DNA from: Paraphysomonas bandaiensis
Taxonomy: Eukaryota > Chrysophyceae
NCBI GenBank assembly: GCA_965644295.1
Contig: CBFFRP010000080.1
Coordinates: forward strand, 186,001 to 250,000
DNA length: 64,000 nucleotides
Direction of reading: 5' to 3'
A program made the position numbers and the translations under genes. The notes below the pieces were generated by a model. It saw only the letters and a list, made by a program, of their open reading frames with translations. It was not told the origin of the DNA and did not search any database. Shown piece after piece: positions 1 to 10,295 of the stretch (the first letter of the stretch is position 1; each line of letters opens with the position of its first letter).

Positions 1-132
1 GAAGAGGTTAGACGAAATCAAACCAGTCGCCATCGCAATCAAAATAAGCTTCCGTCGTTGAAACCTGATCCATTCAATCGTTATTTTACATCAAGCTCGG
101 AGATCGGGCAGAAAAAATCAGATAAAAAATAA
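1..132 (+). CDS. Possible 3' end of a gene running in from the left
   Basis: Frame 1 is open from the first base for 43 codons and ends at TAA 130-132. The peptide is polar and basic (Arg, Asn, Lys and Ser rich, ending in a Lys-rich tail), as in a disordered C-terminus. No domain is recognisable, and an open run of this length can occur by chance. It is listed only because it enters from outside the window in an open frame; about 330 bases after it hold nothing I recognise. Confidence 0.25.
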   Translation, partial: EEVRRNQTSRHRNQNKLPSLKPDPFNRYFTSSSEIGQKKSDKK

Positions 133-659
133 TTCCTTGCCTTCGTTTGCAAACTTAGGATAAGAATTCAGCCTTGCGCGAAAATGTTATATGTATTCCA
201 TATCCTTATTTTCTGTCTGTAAATTAATAGAAAGTATGACAATACGAAAGAATTAGTTTATTCGCTTGTATTCACAATATACCAACAGCTTGGAGGTATT
301 TGATACCGCAACAAAGATATATGTTAAATTCACATAGCTTATATAAGCGTTCGAGTTATAACAAAATTTTAATTTGAGGTACGTTTCAGAACTTTTCCCC
401 TGAGTTCTTTTCTACTTTTAGTAGCGAACACTGGAATCGTCGGTTTAGTCAAGCATCTACTTTAACCTTTAACATTGTTATACATTGCGTAGTATGAATC
501 AAAACTAATTATGCAAGCTGGTGAGAATGCAGTTTTACCAGATATTGTAGTAACAATAGCATACAAGGGATAAGACGTGACGAGTGCTGCAGGGGAAATA
601 TTTGAAATGACTGGAGATTCAGGTGAATCTGACGCAGGTAATTGACCTCCTCCTGCAAT

Positions 660-925
660 TATCCCTCGCATCTTTTCGTGGTGTTCTGGGAGATAAGTAC
701 AGGAGATATTTCTCTGTTAAACTGACGTGAGCCGCATATATAGTCAGCAGATACTGTTCTTCCCACTCCTAACCAAGTATTTGTGTGGTACAAGGGACAC
801 AAGTAAGTGTCACTTGTGTAGACGTCTTTGGGCCCTGATGAATAGACAGGCATCTGGGAAAGGGTCCACTTCAATGTCATCCAGGACTGGGCCCACCTGA
901 AGTTAAGCATCCAGGCTGCACTACA
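660..925 (-). repeat. Dispersed repeat R, copy 1 (reverse orientation)
   Basis: Matches, in reverse orientation, the copies near 34.4 kb and 35.3 kb. Shared stretches include the block around 'gtggtgttctggg', 'gtgagccgcat', 'gtgtggtacaagggacac' and the 'gggcccacctga' end. It has no long open frame and no similarity to a protein I know, so it is probably a non-autonomous mobile element. The adjacent open frame at 1074-1403 (+, 109 codons) overlaps the tail repeats and is not recognisable as a gene. Confidence 0.75.
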
Positions 926-950
926 TAGTAGCGCTATCAGATTTAAACAC

Positions 951-1110
951 GTGTTAGTTAAATTGCTATGCTACATTAGTTCTGACTCTTAAACGTCAAT
1001 TGCTAATAATCAGACATTCATTGCCTAGTAGGATACGAGAGTTAAGATCGTGTTAGTTAAATTGCAATGCTAAATGAGTTCTGACTTAAAAAGTCAATTG
1101 CTAATAATTA
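951..1110 (+). repeat. Tandem pair of the R tail sequence
   Basis: A segment of about 58 bp (from 'gttagttaaattgc' to 'aattgctaataat') occurs at about 951-1010 and again at about 1050-1108, separated by a unique spacer. The same tail occurs at about 37,005-37,062 (+) and 35,048-35,100 (reverse), so it belongs to repeat family R. The second copy differs by several substitutions, including loss of the 'ctcttaaacg' part. Confidence 0.75.
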
Positions 1111-2063
1111 AAAAATTCAGTTCTACTACTCCTCCGATTCCTTTTATTGTTTCATTAATTAGTTCACTTAATACAGGGTCACTGGAAGCATTGATAACAG
1201 TTCCAAGTTTCCAAACTGTATATTATAAAATTAACGATAGTATTGATATAACAGATAATATATTACCTCATTTACAGCACCGGCTTTCGTTGCAGTCTCT
1301 TGTAGAGGGGTATACTACCAACGTTTGTGTGGTAGCAGGTATATTCAACCCTAACGCAAATTTCGTTACTGTTGAGACTGCAGCGGAGATAACATTAAAA
1401 TGAAATGGCAAGAAATTTTTACATCCATTTACGATCCCACTAGTTCTGTGATAAAGTTGTCAATAATCAACCAATGTGAAGCGCTCGGCGATATTTGGGT
1501 GCTTCTACATTAGTAGATTTAGATAGCGCATTTGGTGCTACGTCTTTTATTTTACAAGATGTCGCTTCTCAATTTTTACTAATTTCTGTTATTGACTCTA
1601 GAGAACTAGTCATACGATTACAGTTTATAAAAAATAATTAAATTTGCTAGTCATAAGCGTAGCTACTTGCTTGAGATATATATGAGTGATGTGTGGGATA
1701 TATGATATACTTAGATCTAGGAATAAGTGGAGTATGAGATAAATAATAATTAGTGATAAAGCTTTGATAAAGAAGTTTTATGCTACTCCTCAACCAATTG
1801 TGGGCAACTGCTACAGGTATTCCTCGCAATGCCAGGCACAAGTACGGTGTTTATCGCACAAGCACAGCACGCAATATTAATATAATGCTAGTAATGCGGC
1901 CATTCAACGGTATTTCGTTGTACTACTGAATAATTATGCATTTCGGTAAACCCTTATTCGTTTATATTAAGTGTTACAGCAAGGCGTTCATGTCACAGCT
2001 ATGTTTTCTTCAAACAGAATACGACACAGCCCACAAACCACGATGATATGTAAAACTACACAC

Positions 2064-2383
2064 TCATTCATCGTCTTCCTCTCCTTCGACCGGAAATCTC
2101 TCCATATCGTAATATTCAAACGATTTCTAGAAACAAAAATTACATTAAATCATACACAGAGTCAGTGCGGTACCCCCTCGTTGATCTTATCGAACACATA
2201 TCTGGTCGCGTGACCATACACCATCTCCGTCACTACACATCCTATAAGTATGTATGTGATGTATAGAGGAGTGGATTTACGCCAAACAGTGTTGTAGAGA
2301 GCGGTGGGAAGACCCCCGGAACTAAAGTTACGGGTCGGCATACCCCCACGAACAACAGAAGTCATTACTCTCCTCGCAAACAT
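2064..2383 (-). CDS. QCR9: Cytochrome bc1 complex subunit 9 (QCR9/UQCR10-like), two exons
   Basis: Small subunit of mitochondrial respiratory complex III in the inner membrane. Exon 1 is 2174-2383 (70 codons from ATG); a 47-nt intron (2127-2173, GTACCG...TTTCTAG) is followed by exon 2, 2064-2126, ending TGA, giving 90 residues. The N-terminus is rich in Arg and Ser as in a mitochondrial presequence. The core 'LYNTVWRKSTPLY', a single membrane helix around residues 40-56 and the 'FDKINEGKSFEYYD' segment follow the family pattern (YN.V.R...N.GK). The acidic tail EGEEDDE lies in exon 2. Without the splice the frame would run to a short unrelated tail, and splicing restores the N-E-G-K motif. It is transcribed divergently from UTP13, with 564 bp between the starts. 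Confidence 0.85.
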
Positions 2384-2947
2384 CTTTGAATGAGATATTA
2401 GTTAGTTATATTACTCGACTGAGCTGTGTGATATTGTGCAGAAATAACTCCACTGCTCTGCTGTGCATGTACATACACACATACATGCTCTGCTCTGCTC
2501 TGCTGTACTTTGCTTGCAATGCAATGCTTATGTATGCATGCAGTGTATGCACGTACGTATACCGTATAAGCGTCGTATCAGCAGAGTGGTGCTGAGGGTG
2601 TACCGCCGCAACAGCAATTCTTAACCACATTTTCAAAAAAAAAGGTTACGTATATGGTCGGTATACCAAATATGTCCTGTAGTCTGTAGTTAGTATACAG
2701 CAGTACCGTATACAACAGTGCGTATGTGGCTGGGAGTGGTGTGGTTGGGGAGTGGTATGTATGTCTAGATGTATGTCTATCTGTATCAATGACCATATAC
2801 ATGTCGTATACGCTGTATATTATATATGGTATGAGATGAGGGGGTTGATTAATTGGATGAGAAGTAGCAGCACTTCTTCCATGAGATTGACAGCAATGCA
2901 TATCGAGTAACTGATTACAGACTCCTCGATTAATAGGTCTCGTTGCT
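2384..2947. promoter_or_regulatory. Divergent intergenic region between QCR9 and UTP13
   Basis: This 564-bp spacer must hold the promoters of both housekeeping genes. It contains a short imperfect pentanucleotide run of the ctctg type at about 2485-2510 and repeated tacatac/gtatgt stretches. I see no convincing TATA box or known operator, so the assignment rests on position only. Confidence 0.4.
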
Positions 2948-5849
2948 ATGGAAGTAAATAACAGCGCATCTACTCAGAGCACTGGAAACGACAGCTCGAA
3001 AGCGTCTACCAGTTTGTTGTCGAAACACTGGAAGGGAGAGAATCTGCTGCAGCCCTGCTATGGAGGGGGGAAGGTATGATTGTCTCATATAACTGTATGC
3101 GCCGGTGCTGAACTGCCCCTATACAGGTGTGCATATCTCGTGATGCGAGTCTGTTTTCGTGTATATTCGATAGCAAAATATCACTCTTCTCAGCTGACGA
3201 GAGAGTGTCTGTGTCGCCTGCTCTCACTGATGAGTCGGCCAATCACGAGGAAATATCATGCTTTTGCATGTCTTATGATGGTACTAATATCGTAACGTTT
3301 TCTAAGAATATGCTCTTGAGACACTGGGATGTTAAGAGTGGAACTTGTTTGAAATCGATTAAAGGATGTCGGATGCCAGTAAACGTTATGGATTATGATC
3401 GTACATCAACATTAGTTGCAACGGGATCTACCGACTTTGTTGTTCGTGTGTGGGATATTCCTCGTGGGTATTGTACTCATAGTTTCAAATGCCACCATGA
3501 TATGATTCGCTTTGTGCGCTTTCACCCCAATTGCAATCGACTTCAACTCTTTTCTGGTTCTGAAGACAATACTTTGAAAGTGTTTGACCTCGTCAAGTCA
3601 TCGTGTACAAGTCAGTTCACGGAACACTTAAGTTCACCACTTGATATCTCGTTTGATTGTGAAAGTGATATTGCAGTGACAGTGGGCAGAGATAAAGTAA
3701 CCGTGATGAAGTTGTCATTCTAGTGCTAATATATTTTCAGGTGATGAACATATACAGCTTAATTGACATGACGCACAGAAAAACGGTGCCTCTAATGGAA
3801 GAATTAGAAGCAGTTGTTATTTTATCAGCAGCTCAGTCAGCCAGTTTCTTAGTGCATTCTGGATGCAGTGGAACGAAGAAACGCAAATCAACGAGTGATG
3901 TTTCTGTTCGCATCATTCTCGTTGGCGGCGAATTTGGCGTTATCAGAGTCTGTAAACTTGAACTGCTACAGGTTCCTATTCTTTCGAAAATATTCTTTTC
4001 TTATATATCGTAGGATGGAAATGACATAAGCGTTAATTGTTCTTCCTTATGCTGCATCGACGTTGACAGTTTTGAGATAAATTTGGAGACAGCTCCAATG
4101 AGTCACAGTGCCTTGTACTCGATATCATCACTCTGCTATTTGCAAGAGAAGGAAGAGTTGGTCATTACTACGTCGGATAGTCGTATAATGAAGTGCACGA
4201 TGTCAGTAGATTAGGTTTTTGTAAATGTTATAAACTTTGTGATATAGGCGAGGCGATGAGATTACACGCTGCGGGAATTCTGCCGCGCGGCGTATACCAG
4301 GCAAACAATTTGTTGGTTGCTTCGATGATATTCTGGACATTGCTACTGTCAAATCACTATATGATGGAAATGCTCTTACAGAACTTACTCTTGCCGTGGC
4401 TTCTAACTCGGCAGTTTTGCACATTCTTCACGAGAGTGGGTACACTGTACCTCTGGTGGGGCACACAGATATCATTTTGTCTGTGGTTGCCAGTCCTGAT
4501 GGGTGCGTGCTGTGTTTAGCTTATATTGTAGTTTAAAGTTTCTTTTTTGTAGGTCGGTGCTGGTTACGTCCTCAAAGGATTGCAGCTGTAGAGTATGGGA
4601 CACAGAGTCGAGAAAGTGTATAGCAACGGCTATGGGGCACACGGATGCCGTGAGCAGCGTAGCGATTAGTCAGAGAAAATATAGTTATGACACCAATTCA
4701 GCTTTCTTTATCAGTGGTGGAACTGATAAAGTTCTTAAACGATGGAGAATACTCAGTGGTAGAGACAAATCGATGTTATATGAAGGGCAGGTGCCTACTT
4801 TGACCCCGACACATAGCGTTCGTGCTCATGACAAGGATATTAACACTGTTGCTCTCTCACCTAATGATGCGTTGGTTGCTTCAGGATCACAGGATTCTAC
4901 TGTCAAATTGTGGAATGCATGTGATTTGTCTATTGTTGCTACACTATCGGGGCATAAGCGAGGAGTTTGGTGTGTTCGATTTTCTCCTGTTGATAAGTGT
5001 CTTGCCTCATGTTCTGGAGATCGCACGCTGAAGATGTGGTCCATCACTGACTTTTCGTGTTTGAGAACTTTCCAGGGACATACGTCGTCAGTTTTAACGT
5101 GCCATTTTGTGAAGCATGGTATGCAATTACTCTCTGGTGCATCTGATGGCTTGGTACATTTATGGACAATCCGCAGCGGTGAATGTGAAAACATCTTGGA
5201 TCGTCATAGTGATAAGGTTTGGGCCCTTGCCTCAACCTGTACTGATGATTGTGTAATATCTACTGGGAGTGATGCATCGATTGTGTGTTGGCTAGACAAG
5301 TCAGCTGAAGAAGAAGTATCCCGTCTTGAGGCGGTTGAAACTAAACTCCTCCTGGAGCAAAAGTTAGCCAATGACATCAAGCTCGGCCGCTACTCAGAGG
5401 TACATCGTGGATCTTTGCTGTGAATTCTGACTAATCTTATGTAGGCATTAAACACTGCCTTTGAGCTCCGCTACCCGAACAAGATATTATATATACTGAA
5501 ATGTGTTATTGAAGATTGCAAAGAAGAAAGCAGCGCATCAGATACTCTAGAAGATATTGTTCGAGAGTGGTCGGACGAAAAAATTAGTCTAGCTGTGCAA
5601 TATTTACGAGACTGGAACACCAACTCTCGGAATGTTAATGTTGTGCACAAACTACTCTCTGCTATTTTTCTAACTGTTGGTGCGCGCGAAATAATCGAGA
5701 GATTCCCGTTTGTTGATACTCTGGTCAACGTTTCGTGCTACAGTGAAAGGCATTTTCAAAGACTTAACCGTTTGCATGAATCTCTTTACCTATTAGAATA
5801 TGCGACTTCTGAGATCGCACTACAAAGCAGCGAGAGTGCCTCAACTTAA
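2948..5849 (+). CDS. UTP13: UTP13/TBL3-like WD40 protein of the small-subunit processome, seven exons
   Basis: Nucleolar scaffold of the U3 snoRNP/UtpB complex in 18S rRNA maturation. I read seven exons: 2948-3073, 3127-3696, 3741-3971, 4014-4192, 4248-4502, 4553-5399 and 5445-5849. They keep frame and give 870 residues, a usual length for the family. Introns are 53, 44, 42, 55, 50 and 45 nt, all GT...AG. WD40 blades are clear: FVVRVWDI, NTLKVFDL, CSCRVWDT, KVLKRWRI, STVKLWNA, RTLKMWSI and GLVHLWTI, in two groups as in tandem beta-propellers. The C-terminal exon holds the helical Utp13 domain (from ALNTAFELRYPN). The choice of the 4193 donor (phase 2) avoids in-frame stops; exon 3 could alternatively begin with a 38-nt intron. 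The gene converges on PKS gene A. Confidence 0.9.
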
Positions 5850-6700
5850 ATCATGTTTTGCATCTGAGGCCTAAAAATGAGTAATTGGCTTGTCATAGCG
5901 ACATGATTTTTGTCTACGATAGGATATCAATAGTATATTAAAGTTTTAATATTAATGCAAGCAATACGAGTTTGTGTGCTTTTTTGGTTTCAAATGATAA
6001 TGCTAATTTGTTTGAAGTTAACTTGTTCCAGATAACCATCACTAGGTTCTTGCAAGTAGGCAATATCATAGTTCTGGAAAATATGACATCTGTGAGAATG
6101 TTAAAGTTGGATAGGCACTAAAGCTATAGATTGGTTTACAATATATCACTGAAGTTAACCTTGCACTACGTAAACTCTAATATGCTATGTTACCCACAAT
6201 GTACTTTCAAGAAATAAATATCAATCTACTTCACATCATATTCGTTTAGCATCTTATAAACAGCTGATCTCTTTCACATCTGTGACGCGACTGTGGTTGT
6301 TTGAGCATCACCACAACAGACATCAATAGTCTCTTATCATCCTTACCATGGGTGCAAGTGGTGGTGGATAGGAAATAAAACTAAAATCTTCTTGCAACTT
6401 GCAACACTTATCTGAACTTATTAGCCCTGAAAATCTCTGCTATATCAAATAATCCATATATGTGTAATTTGTACTTGTTTTCACATCTACAAATATAGAA
6501 ATTTTTGCCACAAATAATCAGTTTTCTACTTCCAGAAGTATCCATAAACTCGTAACTCGAAACATTCTGTTCTCTACTCCCGTATCATCCCACGTAATGC
6601 TCATGTTGTATTGAATGTCTTTTTATTAGTAATAGACATGTTAGCATATATTAGAACTAAATTATATAAGTACTTAAATAATCTAACGAGACAAATGCTA
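5850..6700. other. Intergenic, nothing recognised
   Basis: AT-rich spacer downstream of UTP13 on both strands. It has no open frame of useful length, no tRNA-like fold that I can see and no copy of repeat R. It presumably holds the UTP13 3' end. Confidence 0.5.
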
Positions 6701-6705
6701 TTACT

Positions 6706-6772
6706 CTACCCTAGACGCTACGAAAGATACTGTGTCGCAGCAAGCACCAAGGTGCAATCACTTTCACTCTTG
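6706..6772 (+). repeat. Head fragment of repeat R with conserved fold
   Basis: Carries the R head 'cgctacgaaag' and the hairpin 'gcaccaaggtgc' (6744-6755), closed by an outer stem GAAAG (6722-6726) / CTTTC (6761-6765). The same layout with different but still pairing stem bases is seen near 34,320 and 35,720. The rest of R is absent here. Confidence 0.6.
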
Positions 6773-6801
6773 AGTTGGATTGGTTTATGAGGAGAGCTCC
6801 C

Positions 6802-6909
6802 AAAAGGTTTGTTACATCTTCTCGATTTACGTGTAGCGTCCTTACCCAGGGACCATGCTAATCTTCTCTACATCGTTCCAATTTTAACTGATAGCCGAAG
6901 TTCTGCTCC
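6802..6909 (-). ncRNA. U6 snRNA-like gene or pseudogene
   Basis: Read on the minus strand, the sequence follows U6 for about 100 nt: a 5' stem-loop with TTCGG, then 'AAAATTGGAACGAT', 'AGAGAAGATTAGCATGG', 'CCCTGG.TAAGGA' and 'ACACG.AAAT', with a TTTT at the end as for RNA polymerase III termination. The AGC catalytic triad is intact. The universally conserved ACAGAGA box reads GTAGAGA, and CATGGCCCC reads CATGGTCCC, so this may be a degenerate copy rather than the functional gene. A TATA-like stretch (TATATA) lies about 40 nt upstream. Confidence 0.8.
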
Positions 6910-7429
6910 TGTACACTACCATCTACCATAATACCATACGGGCTACCATAAACGCTATATACGGATAGCCGTGAACATTCCCACCCTATATCCACTCTTA
7001 ATACTCATATCTTCAATCTACGTCTAAAGACTACTATCTATCTCTAGTCTTATTCTACTACGTCTACTACCTTATTCTGATTCTTGTACACTTGTGGCTC
7101 AATAAACCACTGATTTTCGCTGCATCTGTTTATCATATATATGTTCATCGCCTACTTTGCGTTGCTTTACCATTTGCGTATTGTTAACACACTTCACCTG
7201 AACAATATATACCATAACTCAACACAGATCACAATAATAAACCCTCCCGTCAATAACATAAATTGTATAATTATATTGAGCACACCTTCTGAAACTGTGC
7301 GTATCGAATACACTCCTTACCTGAAGCATTCTTACTCTACTGTGAATGTTTTCTTGGGAGTTCTTTTCCTGAATAAAGCAAATACACCCTATTTTCATGT
7401 AATGTGGCTGTACCATCATTGCAATACTT

Positions 7430-7530
7430 CATTAAAGTCGGACTCTCTTTTTCGTGATATTCGGGGGGATAGGTATTGGAGAAATTATTGTCCAGTGAAA
7501 AGATCTGCTGCATGATATGCTACACCTTTG
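7430..7530 (-). repeat. Degenerate fragment of repeat R
   Basis: The stretch 'aagtcggactc...ttcgtg.tattc.gggggata.gtattgga' parallels the reverse copy at 34,845-34,905, with more divergence. A 124-codon open frame on the plus strand here (7141-7515) runs through this fragment and is not taken as a gene. The flanks at 6,910-7,430 and 7,530-8,150 hold nothing else I recognise. Confidence 0.5.
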
Positions 7531-8290
7531 CATTTGAAGAGAGTAGCGGAGAGCTAATAGTTACAAAGAAGTATATTCAGATTCAGTTTGTGATGTGTAT
7601 GACAACTATAGCTAGTTATGCTGATGTGGAGAATAACCAATAGGTACAAGTGAGGAAGAGCTAATATTCACCATATGTTGCATGAATTGATGAGAAGTTG
7701 GCAATGCAGTAAGAATTGCTACGTGTTATTACGACATTACGACACCCTGCCTGTGCAAAGTCCAGGACTCTTCTAGCACTGTTATTGACCACATATCTAC
7801 TCTCTCCTTCACGCTATCTCCTGCAACGAACACTACCTTCGTGGCGACATTAAGTGCCAGATTCAGTGTGCTGTTCTTTTATTTTCTACCAATATTTTAT
7901 AGGCCAGTGGTAAGTCTGAAGGATTAACGGAGTGTATGGTATGACGGCACACACAAAACGATTATAGTATGGGTCAAAATATACATATACTAGTTACGAA
8001 ACGTCGAGAAATAGTGGTCGCAAACCACACAACAATCACAATACTGCTGAGAACTGTATTACGAAATCAATGTTTCAAGTCTACAAAAGATAAAATAGCA
8101 TACATGCAGCAGTTATTCATTCCAAATGTCCTACAGATAGGTACATATTTTGTCTTCTTTTAATTTGAAATATATGCATGATCTATAATTCCTTCGTGTA
8201 GGCACGAGAAGTAATCCTACAAGAGCTGCGCATACGAACAGCAAACCCGGGGACGAAATATTAAATATCCCATAACTGCAAGCACTTGCA

Positions 8291-10295
8291 CTAAACACCA
8301 AATACTAGTACTACGTCAAACTGATTACGTGGCTCTATATTCAAACTTGTAGATTCTGAAAACGAATTGTGATGCCAATAAGATAAAGATGCAATGTCAT
8401 CAACGACAGACCCTGTCAAAGGCGATATCACCCGAGTAGTGGGCTGCCGAAACACAGTCAACATTAACGCTTTCTCATACTCAAGAACGACATCAGAAGG
8501 CGACGCACATGATGAAAATCGAAAGCACACCAGTCGCAAACTATCCTCCAATGACAAAACTCCGCTGACAATAGCAGCTGCATACTCTCCTAGACTGTGA
8601 CCCATCACTGCAGCTGGGCGAATACCCCGTGACAACCATACCTGACTCAGACAATACTCAAGAGCCACTAGTATAGGCTGAGAGTACGCAGTCTCCGAAA
8701 GGTACTCCGCTGCACTAACCTCAGTCAATCCGCCACAGATTCCAGGATACAATAACTCAGATGCACCTACACCCAAATGGGATCGGAGAATATCATCACA
8801 CCGACTCATAGCGTCACGAAATGTGGACTCCGATTCATACATATCGCGCAATACGCCAACACTGAGAGTCCCCTGTCCAGCAAATTGCCACACCATACCC
8901 GCTATACATGTCTCTGATGTCGTATCTGATGCGAATTGGCTGCTAGAAATAATACCAGGTGATCGGGAGTGAGAGACAGGAGCTTCCTCCAATATCACAT
9001 GAGATATTGTGCCGCTATAACCAAATGAACTCACTCCAGCTAACAAAGGACGATCCCCATGTCGAACCAATGGTGTAGGTTCCGTGGGAAACGAAATTGG
9101 ACTGCCTGATACAGATGCTGCCACCTTCGAGTTCAACTCACGCAGCTGGGCATTTGGAGGAGCTTGCTTATAATGAAGTGCCAATATCGCCGATAATATA
9201 CCTCCTATACCTGCTGCTGCCTCCATGTGACCGATATTCGCCTTCACACCAGAAACATACAATGTATTCTCTTCACTCCGCCCATGACCATATACCGACG
9301 ATAAAGCCTCCGTCTCAATAGGATCACCTAGTTTCGTCCCAGTCCCGTGAGCCTCAATAAGAGATACATCACCAGCATCCACACCAGCATCTGATAATGC
9401 CGCACGAAGAAGCTGCTCCTGGGCAAGACCATTGGGGGCTGTCAAACTAGCACTCTTACCGTCCTGCATCACTGCTGACCCTCGTACAACTGCATATATA
9501 CCATCATTATCTCGTTCTGCATCACTCAATCGTTTCAACACTAAGGCACCACATCCCTCAGCTCTGCAGTATCCGTTGGCGGATTCATCAAAGGTGTGAC
9601 ACTTTCCATCTGGTGATGTCATGCCGGCAACGGCACAGAGTACGGACGTTTTCAGTCCAATAGTATTAGATCCTGCAACCACCGCGGCGGTACAGTCCCC
9701 TCGGGCCAAACTGGCACAGGCATAATGCAAGGCAACAGAAACAGATGAACACGCCGTGTCAATCGTACAGCATGGCCCTTGTAACCCAAAACAATAGGAA
9801 ATTTTACCGGCACATGCAGATAATGAATTACTAGCGACATCGTACACTGATATGCTATCTGATACTTCAGAAAACCCAGAAATCACACTCGACTCCGTCG
9901 CTCCCATCATGCCAACAAAAACTCCTATATTTTCACCTTTCAGTTCTGAGATATCGTAGCCAGCATCTCGCAGTGCTTCGTGAGTACACTCCAAAAGCAA
10001 TCGTTGGCTCGGATCCATACAAGATGCCTCTGCATCAGAAATGCCAAACAGTGACGCATCGAAACTCTCCAGGACATCATCAGACAAGAAGCCACCATAT
10101 CGCGTACGCTCTAAAATGCTTGGGTCATTCCAGGAACTATGAGCCACCAATGAATCTACATCCCACCGATCCAGTGAAACAGTGCTTGTCATATCACGGC
10201 CCTCACATAACATACTCCACATTGATTCCAAATTATTAACATTACCAGGAAGACGGCAACTTACTCCAACGATGGCAACATTGCCACTCCCATTG
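8291..10295 (-). other. PKS A module 5a: KS plus truncated AT, end of protein A
   Basis: KS5 has DTACSSVSVAL and looks functional. AT5 follows the common sequence through GHSLGEYAAA to LRLVC (about 8,544). It then jumps to a diverged AT C-terminal end (SPSDVVLEYEKAL ... SYWHHNS ... VVLVFGV) and stops at 8,291. About 80 residues are missing, including the AFHS motif with the catalytic His, so AT5 is probably inactive. No DH, KR or ACP follows. Those domains stand at the start of gene B, which has no KS or AT before them. Confidence 0.85.

Noticed and set aside
1074-1403. A 109-codon plus-strand frame as a gene
   Set aside because: It starts inside the R tail repeat and shows no domain or splice signals; the evidence is too weak to call a gene.
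7141-7515. A 124-codon plus-strand frame as a gene
   Set aside because: Its 3' third is a degenerate copy of repeat R, and the rest has simple composition and no recognisable domain.
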